Shown here: positions 42,651 through 53,814 of the stretch, in pieces
Position numbering within the stretch: the stretch's first letter is position 1
Layout: each line of letters starts with the position of its first letter
From: Vandiemenella viatica
Lineage: Eukaryota; Arthropoda; Insecta; Orthoptera; Morabidae
Direction: 5' to 3'
NCBI GenBank assembly: GCA_031002005.1
Contig: CM061919.1
Coordinates: 36,111,088 to 36,175,087, forward strand
DNA: 64,000 nt
Notes under the pieces: generated by a model
Told to the model about the DNA's origin: nothing
Database searches by the model: none
Seen by the model: the letters and a program-made list of their open reading frames with translations, nothing else
Position numbers and translations under genes: made by a program

Positions 42651-43792
42651 CTGGCTGAGTGAGCTTTGGGAACTGTTCTGGATGTTCAACTTCGAGGAAA
42701 AATCCTCAGTTTTGTTGGAGATTGAACTGTGGTGTTCTGGGCTGCAGCAGTAAAATTTTAGGCAAATATACTTCTTGGATTACTAAAGGATTAATTAACT
42801 CTGTAAGAATTAGAAACAAACCACAACAAATACTGGATAAGTCCACAAACCATTGCACAGTAGATTTAGAAAGCATTACAAAGAGATACAAATTGTACAG
42901 AAATTGGTTAGAAGAAAAATTTTACACCAAAATAATTATGATGAATTCTGGTAATACTATAACTTTGTGGGGAAAATAACAGTGAAATAACAGACAGCAA
43001 AACAGTGAGTTACCTACTGAAAGCAGATTCCATCAGCGTAGCAAACAAATTTGTGGATTACTTCTCCAATAAAGGCCTGGAACTTACTGACAAAACTAAA
43101 AGTACACCTGAGGAAGCCATAAACAAAGTGAAGTATATTAACACCTCAAAATCTCAGCCTCAGTCTGCCATTTTCTCTCCCATATCAGAAGTAGAAATAG
43201 CAAGCCACATAATTTCAATGAACAATGATTCTGTATAGAAACATGTTTTGACATATGTAATGAAACTCTGAAGATTGTGAATAAATTTATACTGCGTCCA
43301 TTAACCCTTTAACTGCTACGGTTCGGCCGGCCGAGCCCTCGATGAGTGCGGCTTTGTTTACGCCTAAGCTGTTTACCTGCGCTGGAATGCCGCATTAGAC
43401 CGGACCGCTGTGTGCTGAATACATCTGGAGCGTTGTGTGTGGAGTTCTTCTGCTGTCGCTCTGCGATTTGAAACCACAGATACAAAATAAATACAGTTAA
43501 TATAACATCTAAAGTTGTTCAGTTTAAAGCTCCTCTAAAAGTGAATGGTTGCGTAATCAAACATGACGGTACTTCATATACTATATAGATATTACAGCAA
43601 CTGAAATGTTTTTAGTTTGTGAGCGTAGTAATTTATCTGGAGAGAACCTTTCCGAATACCTTTCACAAATTCTGCACAAATTTTCCAGTCTTCTTTTTTA
43701 CCCGGTTAATATATATATATTTTTTAAATTATTTCCTTTAGTTTTAGAGGCGTATAAATGTAATATAATTATTACTCTTCAGTTAACCATGG

Positions 43793-43945
43793 TTAGTAAT
43801 TCTTTTTGTGTGATAAGCCTTGAAAAATCGTACAACACACAGTGATACATTACATGTTCTGCATTGGTTTCTCGACGTACTTTCTGTATCGAACATACAG
43901 CGCATTTACGCGTTGGCGTGCTCTTCTTTGAATTTGCAATATGAA
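43793..43945 (-). pseudogene. piggyBac transposase C-terminal cysteine-rich domain
   Basis: The translation is TRKCAVCSIQKVRRETN, then after a frame change CRTCNVSLCVVRFFKAYHTK and a stop. The C..C....R+.+...C..C...LC...CF..YH pattern is the C-terminal zinc-binding domain that lets piggyBac transposases bind their ends. One usual cysteine (C in VPCF) is replaced here by an R/F pair. Confidence 0.8.
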
Positions 43946-44489
43946 TGAAATTTGGAAAAAAGGTCTCAAAAAGTTGCGAGGGCGATTTCAAGGGGGGGGG
44001 GGGTGGCGTCTCACGGAACCTGATCTTACAAGACGGGGGGGGGGGGGGGTCAGGAAATCCTGAAAAATTCCTCACGAAATTTAAATTTATGGATGCAACA
44101 GACGAAACTCTGCAACTGGCATTTTTCGTCCGGTTACTACTCGGTGAAGAGCGTGAGCATTTAAAATGCAGTGTTCGAGAATGTGGAAAAAGAACTTTTT
44201 AAACCACTTCATAGTGTGAATTGATTCTCGCGTATCTGTTGGTCTCATCAGCATTAGATATCATATGATATTCCGTTAGAAATATCAGGAAAAATGACAA
44301 ACTGCTGGAATGTTAACGTAATCCAAACTTGTGTCCTGCAGCTTAAATCGACAAGCACATGCTGTCAAACACGTCACTAAAGCATTCTCTTTTTCCACAC
44401 ATTTCGCTCGAACAATCTGTAGCTTCAAACTCTGAAAAATGGTCATTTTCCACTAGCTGATGTACACAGCTTAGGAAAATTACATCGAG

Positions 44490-44595
44490 ATCCTGTCGAA
44501 GGGTTATCACTGTCATCCATATTAAAGTGATTATATTCACTGTCGCTTCTAGTAAGAATCTCCATGATTTCTTCCGCGGTACAAACACGACGGCG
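44490..44595 (-). pseudogene. piggyBac transposase N-terminal segment
   Basis: RRVCTAEEIMEILTRSDSEY, then NHFNMDDSDNPS resembles the acidic 'lt..Ei...L..sDSE' start of piggyBac transposases. Upstream it is broken by the SINE. Downstream sequence up to about 43950 shows no DDD catalytic domain. Confidence 0.65.
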
Positions 44596-44794
44596 TATTC
44601 GGGAGGACGATGGTTCAAATCCCCGTCTAGGCATCCAGATTTGGGTTTTCCATGGTTTCCCCAAATCACTCCAGGTGAATGCCGGGATGCTTCCTTCAAA
44701 AGGCCATTAGCCGAATTCCTTCCCATTCCTTGCCCCCCATTCTTTAACATCTCTAAAAACCTCACTGTTAAGAGACGTTAAGCAGTTAAAAAAA
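44594..44794 (+). mobile_element. tRNA-derived SINE, 5'-shortened copy
   Basis: From ATTCGGGAGG through the B box GGTTCAAATCCC, TTTGGGTTTTCCATGG and GTTAAGCAGTT to an A tail, it matches the SINE at 17064-17334 but lacks the A-box end. The target duplication was not resolved. Confidence 0.85.
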
Positions 44795-44949
44795 ATAATG
44801 ACTGTATGCCATTTTCTCAGCGAAAACTAAAAGGAAAAGAGCAACACAAATTAGATCGCAGCTGCCAATGCTCAAGGGCCGAATGAGGAAAACAACTAAC
44901 CACCCTGGGTGGAAACATGGCTTCATAGCCAGGCCGCTAAGAGGCTAGC

Positions 44950-45055
44950 GTGTATACACGTCTGGAGTACAGACAGGGCGGCGAGGCCGCGCGTGTATAC
45001 ACGTCTGGAGCACAGACAGGGCGGCGAGGCGGCGCATGTATACACGTCTGGAGCA
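44950..45055 (+). repeat. 43-bp GC-rich minisatellite, about 2.5 copies
   Basis: TGTATACACGTCTGGAG starts at 44951, 44994 and 45037, followed in the first two by ACAGACAGGGCGGCGAGGC. It lies between the piggyBac terminal repeat and the transposase start, a place where end-binding repeats can occur. Confidence 0.85.
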
Positions 45056-45594
45056 CCTGGGCGCAGTAGTAGCCACGCACGTTAACGCGTCTACAGCAGT
45101 CAAAGGGTTAAAATTTATATTTAACCTATCCTTCAAAGACAAACAGTTTTGAGTTGCATTTAAAATAGTTATCATAACAACAGTACATAAACAAGGCAAG
45201 AAAAGACAATTATACAACTATCAACCAATTTCCTCCACAATTCATTTTTTTATATTGTTGAGGAGTGTATCAAGAGTAGAAAAATGAACTACCTGAAAAA
45301 ATTTAGAATATTGTCAGACAATCAGTTTGGTATCAGTCCAAATTAAACTACTCAGGATACTGAATGTTTGTTGGCAAGATTTTTTTATTTGACATTGTTG
45401 ATTATACTATATACTAATCACAAAACTCGAGAAGATTTGTGTACATCGTCAGGTATCTATTAAATTTTGTAACTGCAAGACAAAATTTTATTCTCAGAAC
45501 TGTGAGTTAAATTGGATAATATTGTATTTTATTTCTATAGTTAGTTTCTATGTTAATTAAGGCTAGAAAGCAGATTTTTACAGTTGTTGAGATC

Positions 45595-46330
45595 AGTGGC
45601 GTAGCTAGCGTGGGTGACACCCGGGGCGGATATCGATGGTGTCACCCCTTGAAAACTTAAATCCAAAATTGAGTATAATATATCATCTTTTAAGTGTAAA
45701 ATATGATATTAATAAAAAATAATTAAATTAAAATTTATTGTTATTTAAAATTAATAGTTAATAAAATTGTAAGATTAACAACACTTAAAAGATATACAAA
45801 TAAAATAAAAACAATTGCTTTCACAATCCCCTCTTTCTAGCTTTAACAACTGCAAACCCATAAATACATTTTCGAAATTAAAAATTTGATTTACTTCATG
45901 TTCAATAATCAATATGGCAAGATTTTAACCACGTGTTGATCCCTGGTGATCGAAAGTGTTTTTAGATTAATTTTAACTCCTCTGAAGATTGGGCCTCACT
46001 TGCCCGATACTGTTCCGCACCGTCACCGCACCGACACGTTTCTCACTCGGTCGAAGTTTGTCCAAAGGACACGGCATGTCGTCCGACACCCGGCCATCAT
46101 TGGATTGGTTTATGTTTTGACGGTGTGGACTAGTGTCGGTCTGCTGGATGTGTAGAACGCATAGAGAGAGTTCAGAAATTTCCCTTCTCTTACGACCAAA
46201 TGTTGTTTCCATGTTATTGTTGGTCTTAAAACAAGTTTTTTTTTTCATCCATGTTCATAAGATATTCTAAACATGTAGAAATTGTTCTAGCATCTTCGCA
46301 TTAATAAATCAGAACATTGCCAGAGTTTAA
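45595..46330. other. Possible DNA-transposon end and GC-rich unassigned block
   Basis: CAGTGGCGTAGCTAGCGTGG at about 45595 is like a hAT-type terminal repeat, followed by GACACCCGGGGCGG. Its partner end was not found. A GC-rich block at 45985-46150 has open frames on both strands without recognised motifs. Confidence 0.3.
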
Positions 46331-46339
46331 GATCAATTT

Positions 46340-46415
46340 TAAGACCCACAAAAATTGCAGCCGAGATCTGCATTTGTAACGGGGACCTTCCACAACCGAA
46401 TCGCACGCCGTAACC
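46340..46415 (-). repeat. tRNA-like SINE copy, inverted partner of 46570-46660
   Basis: CACAAAAATTGCAGCCGAGA and GGGGACCTTCCAC match, in reverse, the right-hand copy at about two-thirds of positions. The B box is degraded. Confidence 0.5.
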
Positions 46416-46569
46416 ATACGCCAGACTATTCTAGAAGTACTGAAAAATATGTATTCAAACACATAAAAGTTGATTCGTGTTTTTTGATAGCAAAAATAGA
46501 TGGTATAGAAAAAAAGTATGTTCATTGTATTATGTTTGCAAACTTATTTTTCATTACACCTACATTCGG

Positions 46570-46660
46570 ACTGGTGACTCAAATGACTGCGTGCGTTTTG
46601 GATACTGAAGGTCCCGGTTCAAATCCCGTACTCGACTATAATTTTTGCGGGCCTAAAAAT
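46570..46660 (+). mobile_element. tRNA-derived SINE fragment
   Basis: GGTCCCGGTTCAAATCCCGT holds a good pol III B box; an A-box-like GGACTGGTGACTCAAATGAC lies 40 bp before. It has an inverted relative at 46340-46415, 150 bp away, so the pair could fold back. Confidence 0.55.
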
Positions 46661-47063
46661 TGACATTTACCTCTGGCAATGCTTTTATCTGTTAATACGA
46701 AGATTCTAGGACGCTCCGTGTTCGAATTTCACGTTAATCTGTAGGTCTACTTTCGAAGTTAGGTGACTACGATATAGGTGCACTGCGAGTTTCCTAATAA
46801 GAAACTCTGTGACTAGAACTTTGAGATAACATGAAATTATTATATTTATTATACAAAATCTTTACGACCTAAATTTAAATTAAAATATGTTATAACCTCA
46901 TTCTTTACTAAAAAAAAAAAAATACTGAATGAATCGAAAAGAACCTCAAGCAAAACAAACACGTCAAGTGCGAGGTGATTAACATTTCATTGCGATTGCG
47001 TTGAAATATGCGAGAATTTTTCATTCCTGCAAAGTGTGGTAGTGATTTGTTAATACTGCGTTG

Positions 47064-47178
47064 CAGGGCCGGATTAAGACAGCGCGGGGCCCGTAGCAAA
47101 TGTGAAGAGGCCCTTGATTTTTGCCGTCCTGGGGAAAATTGTGGAGCTACCTCCTGTTACGTGGTTAATCCGGTACTG
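47064..47178. mobile_element. Short hAT-type MITE (115 bp)
   Basis: It begins CAGGGCCGGATTAAG and ends with the inverse GTTAATCCGGTACTG. The flanks CTGCGTTG and CTGCGCTG form an 8-bp target duplication with one mismatch. It is non-coding and must have been moved by a hAT transposase elsewhere. Confidence 0.75.
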
Positions 47179-47318
47179 CTGCGCTGGGATACTATTTTTG
47201 TACATAAAAGATCAACCAGATAGGTGATTACATGAGTCAGATAAAAAAGTATTTTAATGTACTTTCGTACCAAAACTGTGCAAAATAAAGTAAAGGTGTC
47301 AAATCTATCTGTCATCCC

Positions 47319-47676
47319 CAGGGCCGCCGTAAGCGGGCATGCAAGGCGTGCATCACACGCGGGAGGCACGTCGATGGGGGCGGCAAAGCGAGTGATCGAC
47401 AGTCGCCGCCCCGCGATAGTTGCCACTCCATTGTTGCCACGACGAACTTTGCAGTGCATTATGTAGCGGGCGACCTTTTTTTCTTTTAGCTCAACAGCTG
47501 CTTCGGGCGGCCTGCGACACTCGGGGTGGCAATAATGGGGGCGGCAAATAGTGACGACAATCTCAGTCTTTTGACCCGGTTTGGAAAATTCCTAGATCCA
47601 CCACTGGCTGTAGTTAGACAGGGGGCGGCATAATCGGTATTGCACGTGGGTGCTCAAACAGCTAGCGGCGGGCCTG
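47319..47676. mobile_element. Non-autonomous hAT element (358 bp)
   Basis: It starts CAGGGCCGCCGTAAGC and ends with AGCTAGCGGCGGGCCTG. A perfect 8-bp target duplication GTCATCCC flanks it (47311-47318 and 47677-47684). It is GC-rich and contains a second hAT-like sequence (reverse of CAGTGGTGGATCTAGG) at about 47592. No transposase. Confidence 0.85.
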
Positions 47677-47874
47677 GTCATCCCCAACTCTGTTTCCCGG
47701 TAACAATCACTTGAAAACGTTAAAGGAGACTAAAGACCGGGTAGGAACATGGGCGAGCTATGGAAAATTGTGGACGCGAGGGGGCGAGCTGCCACTCGGC
47801 CGACTGTCATTGCGGTGATGGTACATACCAGTATTCGCAAAATAGAGCTCGACCTTTACACGTAGCAACTGATA

Positions 47875-49288
47875 CACACACTGGCGCAAATTAAAATCCC
47901 AACAACCATACGGTGTTGTGATAAATGATTGAAATTTGGCCCCAAGTATGCCCACATGAAGAGTATTGAATGATTTAAAATTGAAAGTTTTACATGTAAT
48001 AATATGAGAATTACGGTGCTATCAGTTATGTAAATTGCTATTTTTTTCATAGTTTTTTAACATACTAGTGACGTACAGTGTGGTGTAATATGACACTTTG
48101 TTGTCCACGTGTTCTTGTTGGCTAAGTATGCCTAGGCGAAGAGTGACAACTCTCTACACTCAAATGTCTAACTGTGACTTGTGAGAGAGGTCGGAGAACT
48201 GACGTGTTTTAAAAAGGTGCATCATATCGTGAAATCTCCCAATGGATTGGCCATAGTGCATTGTCAGTATACAGACTTGTTACACAGTGATGAAAGAAAG
48301 CTCTAATACTCCAGGTTTATACTGATGGATAACAGCACGTGAAGACCGCCAAATTGTGTGGGTGGCTGCTGCTGGCAAATGGTTGACTGCAGGCCAGATC
48401 CAAACAGTGGTTACAGAGAGAGTCACCCCCCTCCCCGGACGATTGAAAACCAATTGCTTGAAGCTGGAGTATACTCTCTGACCCCTATGCAATGTGCCCC
48501 ATTAATCTGATTTCATTGCCAGCATCATCTAACCTGGTGTAATACAAAACACAAAAGGACAGGTGAATGGCGTACATTTGTGTTTAGAGACGAGTCTCGA
48601 TTCTGTCTGTGGCAAAGTGATGATTCACGACATGTTCGCAGGCGTATTGGAAAACGGCTTACCTGCTGTGATTTCAGAACATCACACAAGTGCAGTCACA
48701 GGTGTCAATTTTTGGCGGCAATCAGTTTCGACAGCATAACTGAGTCGGCTGTTGTTGATGGCACAATGACAGCCCACCACTATGTGGACGGGGTACTGCA
48801 TCTTATTGTGATACCCTTCATGTTCACCATTCAAATCGCATCTTACAACAAGATAATGCTCGTCCTCATATTGAGGCCATCGTTACACAAGCCTTGCAAG
48901 GAGTTTCGATCACAATTTGAACAGCACAGTCCACAGATTTGTCCACAATAGAGCATGTCTGGGATACCAGCAGTAGACACATTTGATCACATGGTGACCC
49001 AGCACAAACTGCGCAACAACTGACTGCAAAAGACATGCAGGCGTAAAGAGAAATACCCCAAGAAGACATTCGAAACACTTGTTGATTCAATGTCGGCAAG
49101 AATCCACGAATGTATTGGTGCTCAAGTTGGACGCATTTCTTACTGAAAACTGTATCTAAAGGTAATAACTTATCCTGATCCATTTGTCATCATTTCTTCT
49201 GGGTATGGCCCTGGCTATATCTTCAAAGTTTCCTAAAACTCTACCTTTCCTGTACGCATGGTGAGATTCTAATTTTTGCCAGTGTAAC
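47875..49288 (+). mobile_element. Tc1-like transposon 1, complete but decayed (1.41 kb)
   Basis: Inverted ends contain CACTGGCGCAAATTAAAATC at the left and the reverse of GATTCTAATTTTTGCCAGTG at the right. Both lie six bases inside a TA dinucleotide, the Tc1/mariner target. A single transposase gene with stops occupies 48128-49146. Confidence 0.85.
48128..49146 (+). pseudogene. Tc1-like transposase
   Basis: Starts MPRRRVTTLYTQM in front of worn helix-turn-helix repeats. The catalytic region has WRTFVFRDESRFCLWQSDDS (first D), ILQQDNARPHIEAIVTQALQ (second D, in a shifted frame) and LSTIEHVWD (third acidic residue, E). The end reads LVDSMSARIHECIGAQVGRI and a stop. At least four stops or frame changes (near 48180, 48505, 48825, 48925). 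It carried out cut-and-paste transposition when intact. Confidence 0.85.
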
Positions 49289-49299
49289 TATAGGGCAAC

Positions 49300-51040
49300 C
49301 ATAATATTTCGCTATAAATTAAAAAAAAAAAAAAAATCGAAAACTACCCAATCATTTGTTGTTGAAATGTTAACATAGGTTGTATTTAAATGACTTCGCA
49401 AGGGATATCGAGAGGATAGTTTACAGAAGTGGCTTGATCCAAGTAGAAGCGATTCCAGACCCAGATGGGGTTCCATCGGTGCAAACCCAGAATCCGGGTC
49501 CCACAAGTCGTGAGACCCTGGGAGAGACTGTATAGTCAGAGAAGCAACTCTACATTAAGTTCCTTCAAAAAAATAGAACAATAAATGCAATATAAAAAAC
49601 AACGATTTAAAAAAAAAAACAAAAAAAAAAACGGCTTAGGTAATATAAGAACATGCCTTTGCGATATCTGCCGTCTTTACATGAAGTACTTCACAAGTGA
49701 AGAATTTCACTATCCGCCTAAGATACACGTACAGACTTCTAAATATGACATTGTATGTACTGAAGACCGTCTTCACGTGTTAATTTTACATTTCTAGCGC
49801 CGCTATGTAGCATATAAATAAAAATGTTGTAAACGGCTTGAATGTTTGTTCAGTTTGATCAGGAACAAAAGTTCGGCATCCCTGTCGATTTAACGAATAT
49901 ACCTGTATTCGACAGAGGGGTTACCCATAGTACATATTTTCTTCTTCTCTAAGTTTATTATGGAAAATTCATAGAGAATCATACGCTTATTTATATCATC
50001 GCGATCATATTTGCATATTCTCGATCAGCAGAAAGCATAGCAAACTTACATGAACCTAGAATTTAAGTGCTTACTAATGTTATGATTTCGCTAGCAAGAC
50101 ACGCGGTTCCGACCTTTTTTTATTTATTTATTTAAGTGGCTTTCGGCCTTATCAGCCACACAGCCAAGTTCTTTGCGTTTTATAACAATTCACATTTCAT
50201 TACCGGTTCTATTTACATAGTTTAACAATTTACATTTCATTTCCTTTACAGTTTTAAATATATATAATTTACATTACAGTTCTATACACAACAGTTAAGG
50301 TTCCAACTGTTTTAAACACATGCTCTACAAAAACTGATTACCAACGACGGACGATACCATCAACGAATACTTGGACCCGTTCAGATTGATTTGAAACCTG
50401 ACAGTATTGCTAGTTTAATGCACAGTTTTTATTAGCATAAATTCGTACATGATACGATTTCATGTCGAATACAGGTGCACTGTCGATAATAGGCAGGTAC
50501 GCAGAGTGTAAATCGGATAACGCGAAATGTACTCAGTTTGTACATCACGAATCTGTCAGATAATAAATTTAAAAATTACTAGAAAAAACTTCAAAGCACC
50601 TGTAAATCTTAGCTTGAAAGCTAATGGTTTTCTAAATAAGCAAAACAATTTTGAAACCTAGGCTACGTGTATTCCGACATACGCTTGGTTTTCATTTCCA
50701 AATTTTCTCTAAATATTTTCGAGGATTTACAATTTAACTGTCTAATTACTATGATTTTAGCAATTATATATAAACTTTAATTTTAAAACTTCCTCTTTTT
50801 ATACAAGAAAACTTACATTATATGAACCGCCGCTTCTAACAAACCAAACAACAGTGACGGACGGCAAGCACAACAACGAACGATTTCTTGTGATTGTTGG
50901 AGCTACAGAGTGATGATATCTTTGTTTAAGCGCACGGTATTGCCAACAATTATATTCTACTATAACGAATGAGAACAGCCGCCTGGATCGCATTCGAAAA
51001 AGCGCTAGATCAACCTAAAAACAAATATTCATAACAATAA
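49300..51040. other. Intron sequence without recognised elements
   Basis: AT-rich, with A-rich homopolymers at 49321 and 49610 and no open frame above 70 codons. The block 50110-50330 has TTTATTTATTTATTTAAGTG and repeated ACATTTCATT phrases but no family call. Confidence 0.4.
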
Positions 51041-51099
51041 AAGTAGACGTGTTTCGACACCAAAGGATAAAAGAAGTTAATTATTATTATTATTATTTT

Positions 51100-51435
51100 T
51101 TGTGGCACACTAATTTCGATTACTATTTTCGAAATGCGGGTGTCACCCCCAAACTGGTGACATGCAGAAAATTCAAAACCAGATATAAGGAACATATAAG
51201 AGCTCTAAAATATAACAACCATTCAACATTTGCAGAACACTTACAAGAACACAACCACCACCCAACAAATATTGATTCAGACATGCAAATACTCACCATA
51301 AACAACAACAAACCACAAATACTAACATTCAAGAAAACTATCACATACAAAAAGCACTAACAGAAGGAAAACGAGTAATAAATGAATACACAAAAATCAC
51401 ACACCCAACACTATACAAAACAGTGAAGCTAAAAT
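51100..51435 (+). pseudogene. Penelope-like element: GIY-YIG C-terminal fragment
   Basis: CRKFKTRYKEHIRALKYNNH, then STFAEHLQEHNHHPTNIDSD and MQIL match the RF..R..EH..A....+StFA.HL...H.....I...M.iL block that ends Penelope-like element proteins with the GIY-YIG endonuclease. The GIY-YIG residues themselves are lost. A stop at 51358 precedes a few more related residues in another frame. Confidence 0.7.
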
Positions 51436-51824
51436 AAAATAGAAACATCGACACAGAAAAACAACAGTAAATAAGGACATACAAAACCACAACTACTGAA
51501 ATCATTTATTTATGAAAAAACCGCCAAATAATGGAAGACTGAAAAAACAAAACTACACCGCATAACTACACAAACTCGATGCTTACTAAACAAAACAGAA
51601 CGACCATTTGCAAGTAAAAACACATAGTGCAGTGTAATAAAGTGTAGTGATGTGAATCCGAAATAATGAAGACACTTCTCACCAAATATGCAAAAGCTCT
51701 GATGCTGAGAATGGAGCTAAAAGAAATAAAATTGACCACAAAATGTAATTAGATTATAGGTTAGATAATAATTCACCCCACTGTACCAAACACGACATAA
51801 CCTGCTTACAACTTTTGTATGTAA

Positions 51825-53214
51825 TCTTATATATAGATAAAAAAAGACGTGTTTTTTCCTATATTTCACTTTTCAGTTGGTCAGTGCAGGGCGTTTTCAT
51901 ATTTCGACCAAAAATTCGTATCTCCGTATACTTCTCTTTCCTGCCACAACTACATAACATAGACCTTTGGTGTTTGTGTGTGGTAGTAGAATCGTATCTT
52001 CATGTCGTGCACTATGGTTGTTAGATGTCGGTAGCTATGGGGGTGTGGGAGATATGGGGGTTGAAAGTGGTCGACCTGTGGCAATTTCATACTTCTGCCA
52101 AAGACAAAAGTGTCATGGTGTATCACTTTTCAGCGAAAACTATAGATCACAGATAACTGGCGTTTGTGTGTAGTAGTAGCACAGAGTCACCTTTCGATCA
52201 CAACAGCGGCCGAATTTCAGAAACTGTGGTACTGTGGTAGATATGGTGGTTGTAAGTGGCCGACCAAGGATATTTTCGTATTTCGACTGTCTCCGCATAT
52301 GTCACTTTTCTGCCACAACTACATAGCATAGATCATTGGTGTTTGTGTTTGGTAGTAGAATCGTATCTCATGTAGTGCACTATGGTTGTTAGATGTCGGT
52401 AGCTATGGGGGTGTGGGAGAAATGGGGGTTGAAAGTGGTCGACCTGTGGCAATTTCATACTTCTGCCAAAGACAAAAGTGTCATGGTGTATCACTTTTCA
52501 GCGAAAACTATAGATCACAGATAACTGGCGTTTGTGTGTAGTAGTAGCACAGAGTCACCTTTCGATCACAACAGCGGCCTGAATTTAAGAAACTGTGGTA
52601 CTGTGGTAGATATGGTGGTTGTATGTGGCCGACCAAGGATATTTTCGTATTTCGAGGAAAGGCATGTGTCTCCGCAGATTTCACTTTTCTACCACGACTA
52701 CATAGCATAGAGCATTGGTGTTTATGTGTTGGTAGTAGAATCGTGTCTGTTGTCATGCACTATGGTTGTTAGATGTCTGTAGCTATGGGGGTGTGGAAGA
52801 TATGGGGGATGAAAATGGTCAACCTGCGGCAATTTCATATTTCTGCCAAAGACGCCTGTGTCACGGTGTATCACTTTTAAGTGAAAACTATCAATCGCAG
52901 ATCACTGGCGTTTGTGTGTGGTAGTAACACAGAGTCTCCCATCGATCACAACGTTGGCTGAAATTCGGTAACTGTGGGAGTGTGTGAGATATGGTGTTTG
53001 AAATTGGTCAATCATGAATATTTTCGTGTTTCATCCAAAGACTTGTGTGTATCCGTAAATTTTACCTTGCTGCCGGAACTAAATAGCGCAGAAGACTGGT
53101 ACTTGTGTGTGGTAATAGTATCGAGTCTCCCATCGTGCACTAGGGTGGTTAGATGTCTATAGCTGTCAATATGAATTCTTTACAATCACGAACGAAGTCG
53201 TGGGTACCAGCTAG
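51825..53214 (+). mobile_element. Helitron-like element carrying satellite A
   Basis: It starts TCTTATATATAG after an A and leads through AGACGTGTTTTTTCC into about seven satellite units. It ends ACGAACGAAGTCGTGGGTAC, then CAGCTAG before a T. Ends and cargo match the element at 25735-28965 in opposite orientation, and the end matches the small element at 29736-30008. No Rep/helicase. Unlike the twin, this copy is uninterrupted (1390 bp). Confidence 0.72.
51850..53165 (+). repeat. Satellite family A, array 2 (189-bp monomer)
   Basis: TTAGATGTC phrases lie at 52021, 52389, 52769 and 53149 (368-380 bp), the dimer period. CTATGGGGGTGTGGGAGA and AGTGGTCGACCTG mark the units. They are the reverse complement of array 1 units at 27440-28950. 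Open frames here are repeat products. Confidence 0.9.
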
Positions 53215-53227
53215 TTAACAGATAAAA

Positions 53228-53275
53228 ACCTGCTGAAGATGCTTCTGCAAAAGAAGTGAAACGCGTATGGGAGAC
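53228..53275 (+). ncRNA. Hammerhead-like motif of a Penelope-type repeat
   Basis: CTGAAGA, a GCTTCT/AGAAGT hairpin and GAAACGCG follow one another, similar in layout to hammerhead cores (CTGATGA...GAAA) in Penelope-like elements. The first box has an A for the usual T. Weak call. Confidence 0.3.
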
Positions 53276-53814
53276 CAATAAATACAAAAAAAGTCAATTG
53301 CTTTGGCGTAATTTATTTATTAATAATTATTAATATGGGGGTGTGGTTTGGCTCAAGTCAGTTAATCGAACTTGGTAACTTTCGTTCTGTGACTTTGTCT
53401 GATTGCCTATTCAGTTATTGACTTCTCCCAGTAAAAGCATTAAGAACTGTTTATTTCACTTCACTACAAACACACTGCAGGGATAAACAGTTGGTGAGGG
53501 ATACTTGATACACACTTCTCTACACATAAGCAGATGCTAATCTACATTCTAAAAGTGATATATGAAAAGCCATTTACCTTTCCAACATATAAATTGCCAA
53601 ACAAAGCAAGGTGCACAATGTCTATCAGTTGTTCATTCAAACAACTGTGATGTATATATGGGCCAATATAAAAGTCTTCTGTGTTAGTTACTGGCCATGT
53701 ATAAGTACTAGGTTACAAAAGCGATCTGGAGTGCACATTCCTCAGCAGAACACGCTGATATGACAGTCTCAAGCTGCCTTTATTCATGAATGTTTAATGC
53801 ATCACCATCATATG

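Larger units (their letters stand above)
43305..45107 (-). mobile_element. piggyBac-type DNA transposon, internally deleted
   Basis: TTAA flanks both ends (43301-43304, 45108-45111). The ends read CCCTTTAACTGCTACGG and, inverted, CCCTTTGACTGCTGTAG, matching piggyBac terminal repeats. Two parts of a transposase remain on the minus strand, the N-terminal acidic segment (44595-44490) and the C-terminal zinc finger (43945-43793). The catalytic middle is gone. A SINE (44594-44794) interrupts the 5' part. Two poly-G runs occur at about 43991 and 44035. Confidence 0.85.
42740..45480 (+). pseudogene. CR1-like LINE fragment, split by a piggyBac remnant
   Basis: The left part reads SWITKGLINSVRIRNKPQQI, then RYKLYRNWLEEKFYTKIIM, NKFVDYFSNKGLEL and ISEVEIASHIISMNNDS, the endonuclease-RT linker and RT start of CR1 LINEs. 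After the piggyBac (43305-45107) it resumes with LSFKDKQF and AFKIVIITTVHKQGKKRQLY (V.PIHKKG block), NYQPISSTIHFF and ILSDNQFGISPN. The catalytic YADD segment is missing. Stops and frame changes are frequent. Confidence 0.75.

Noticed and set aside
51815..53162. Plus-strand open frames
   Set aside because: Same satellite, opposite array. No start or splice context and the peptides are periodic.
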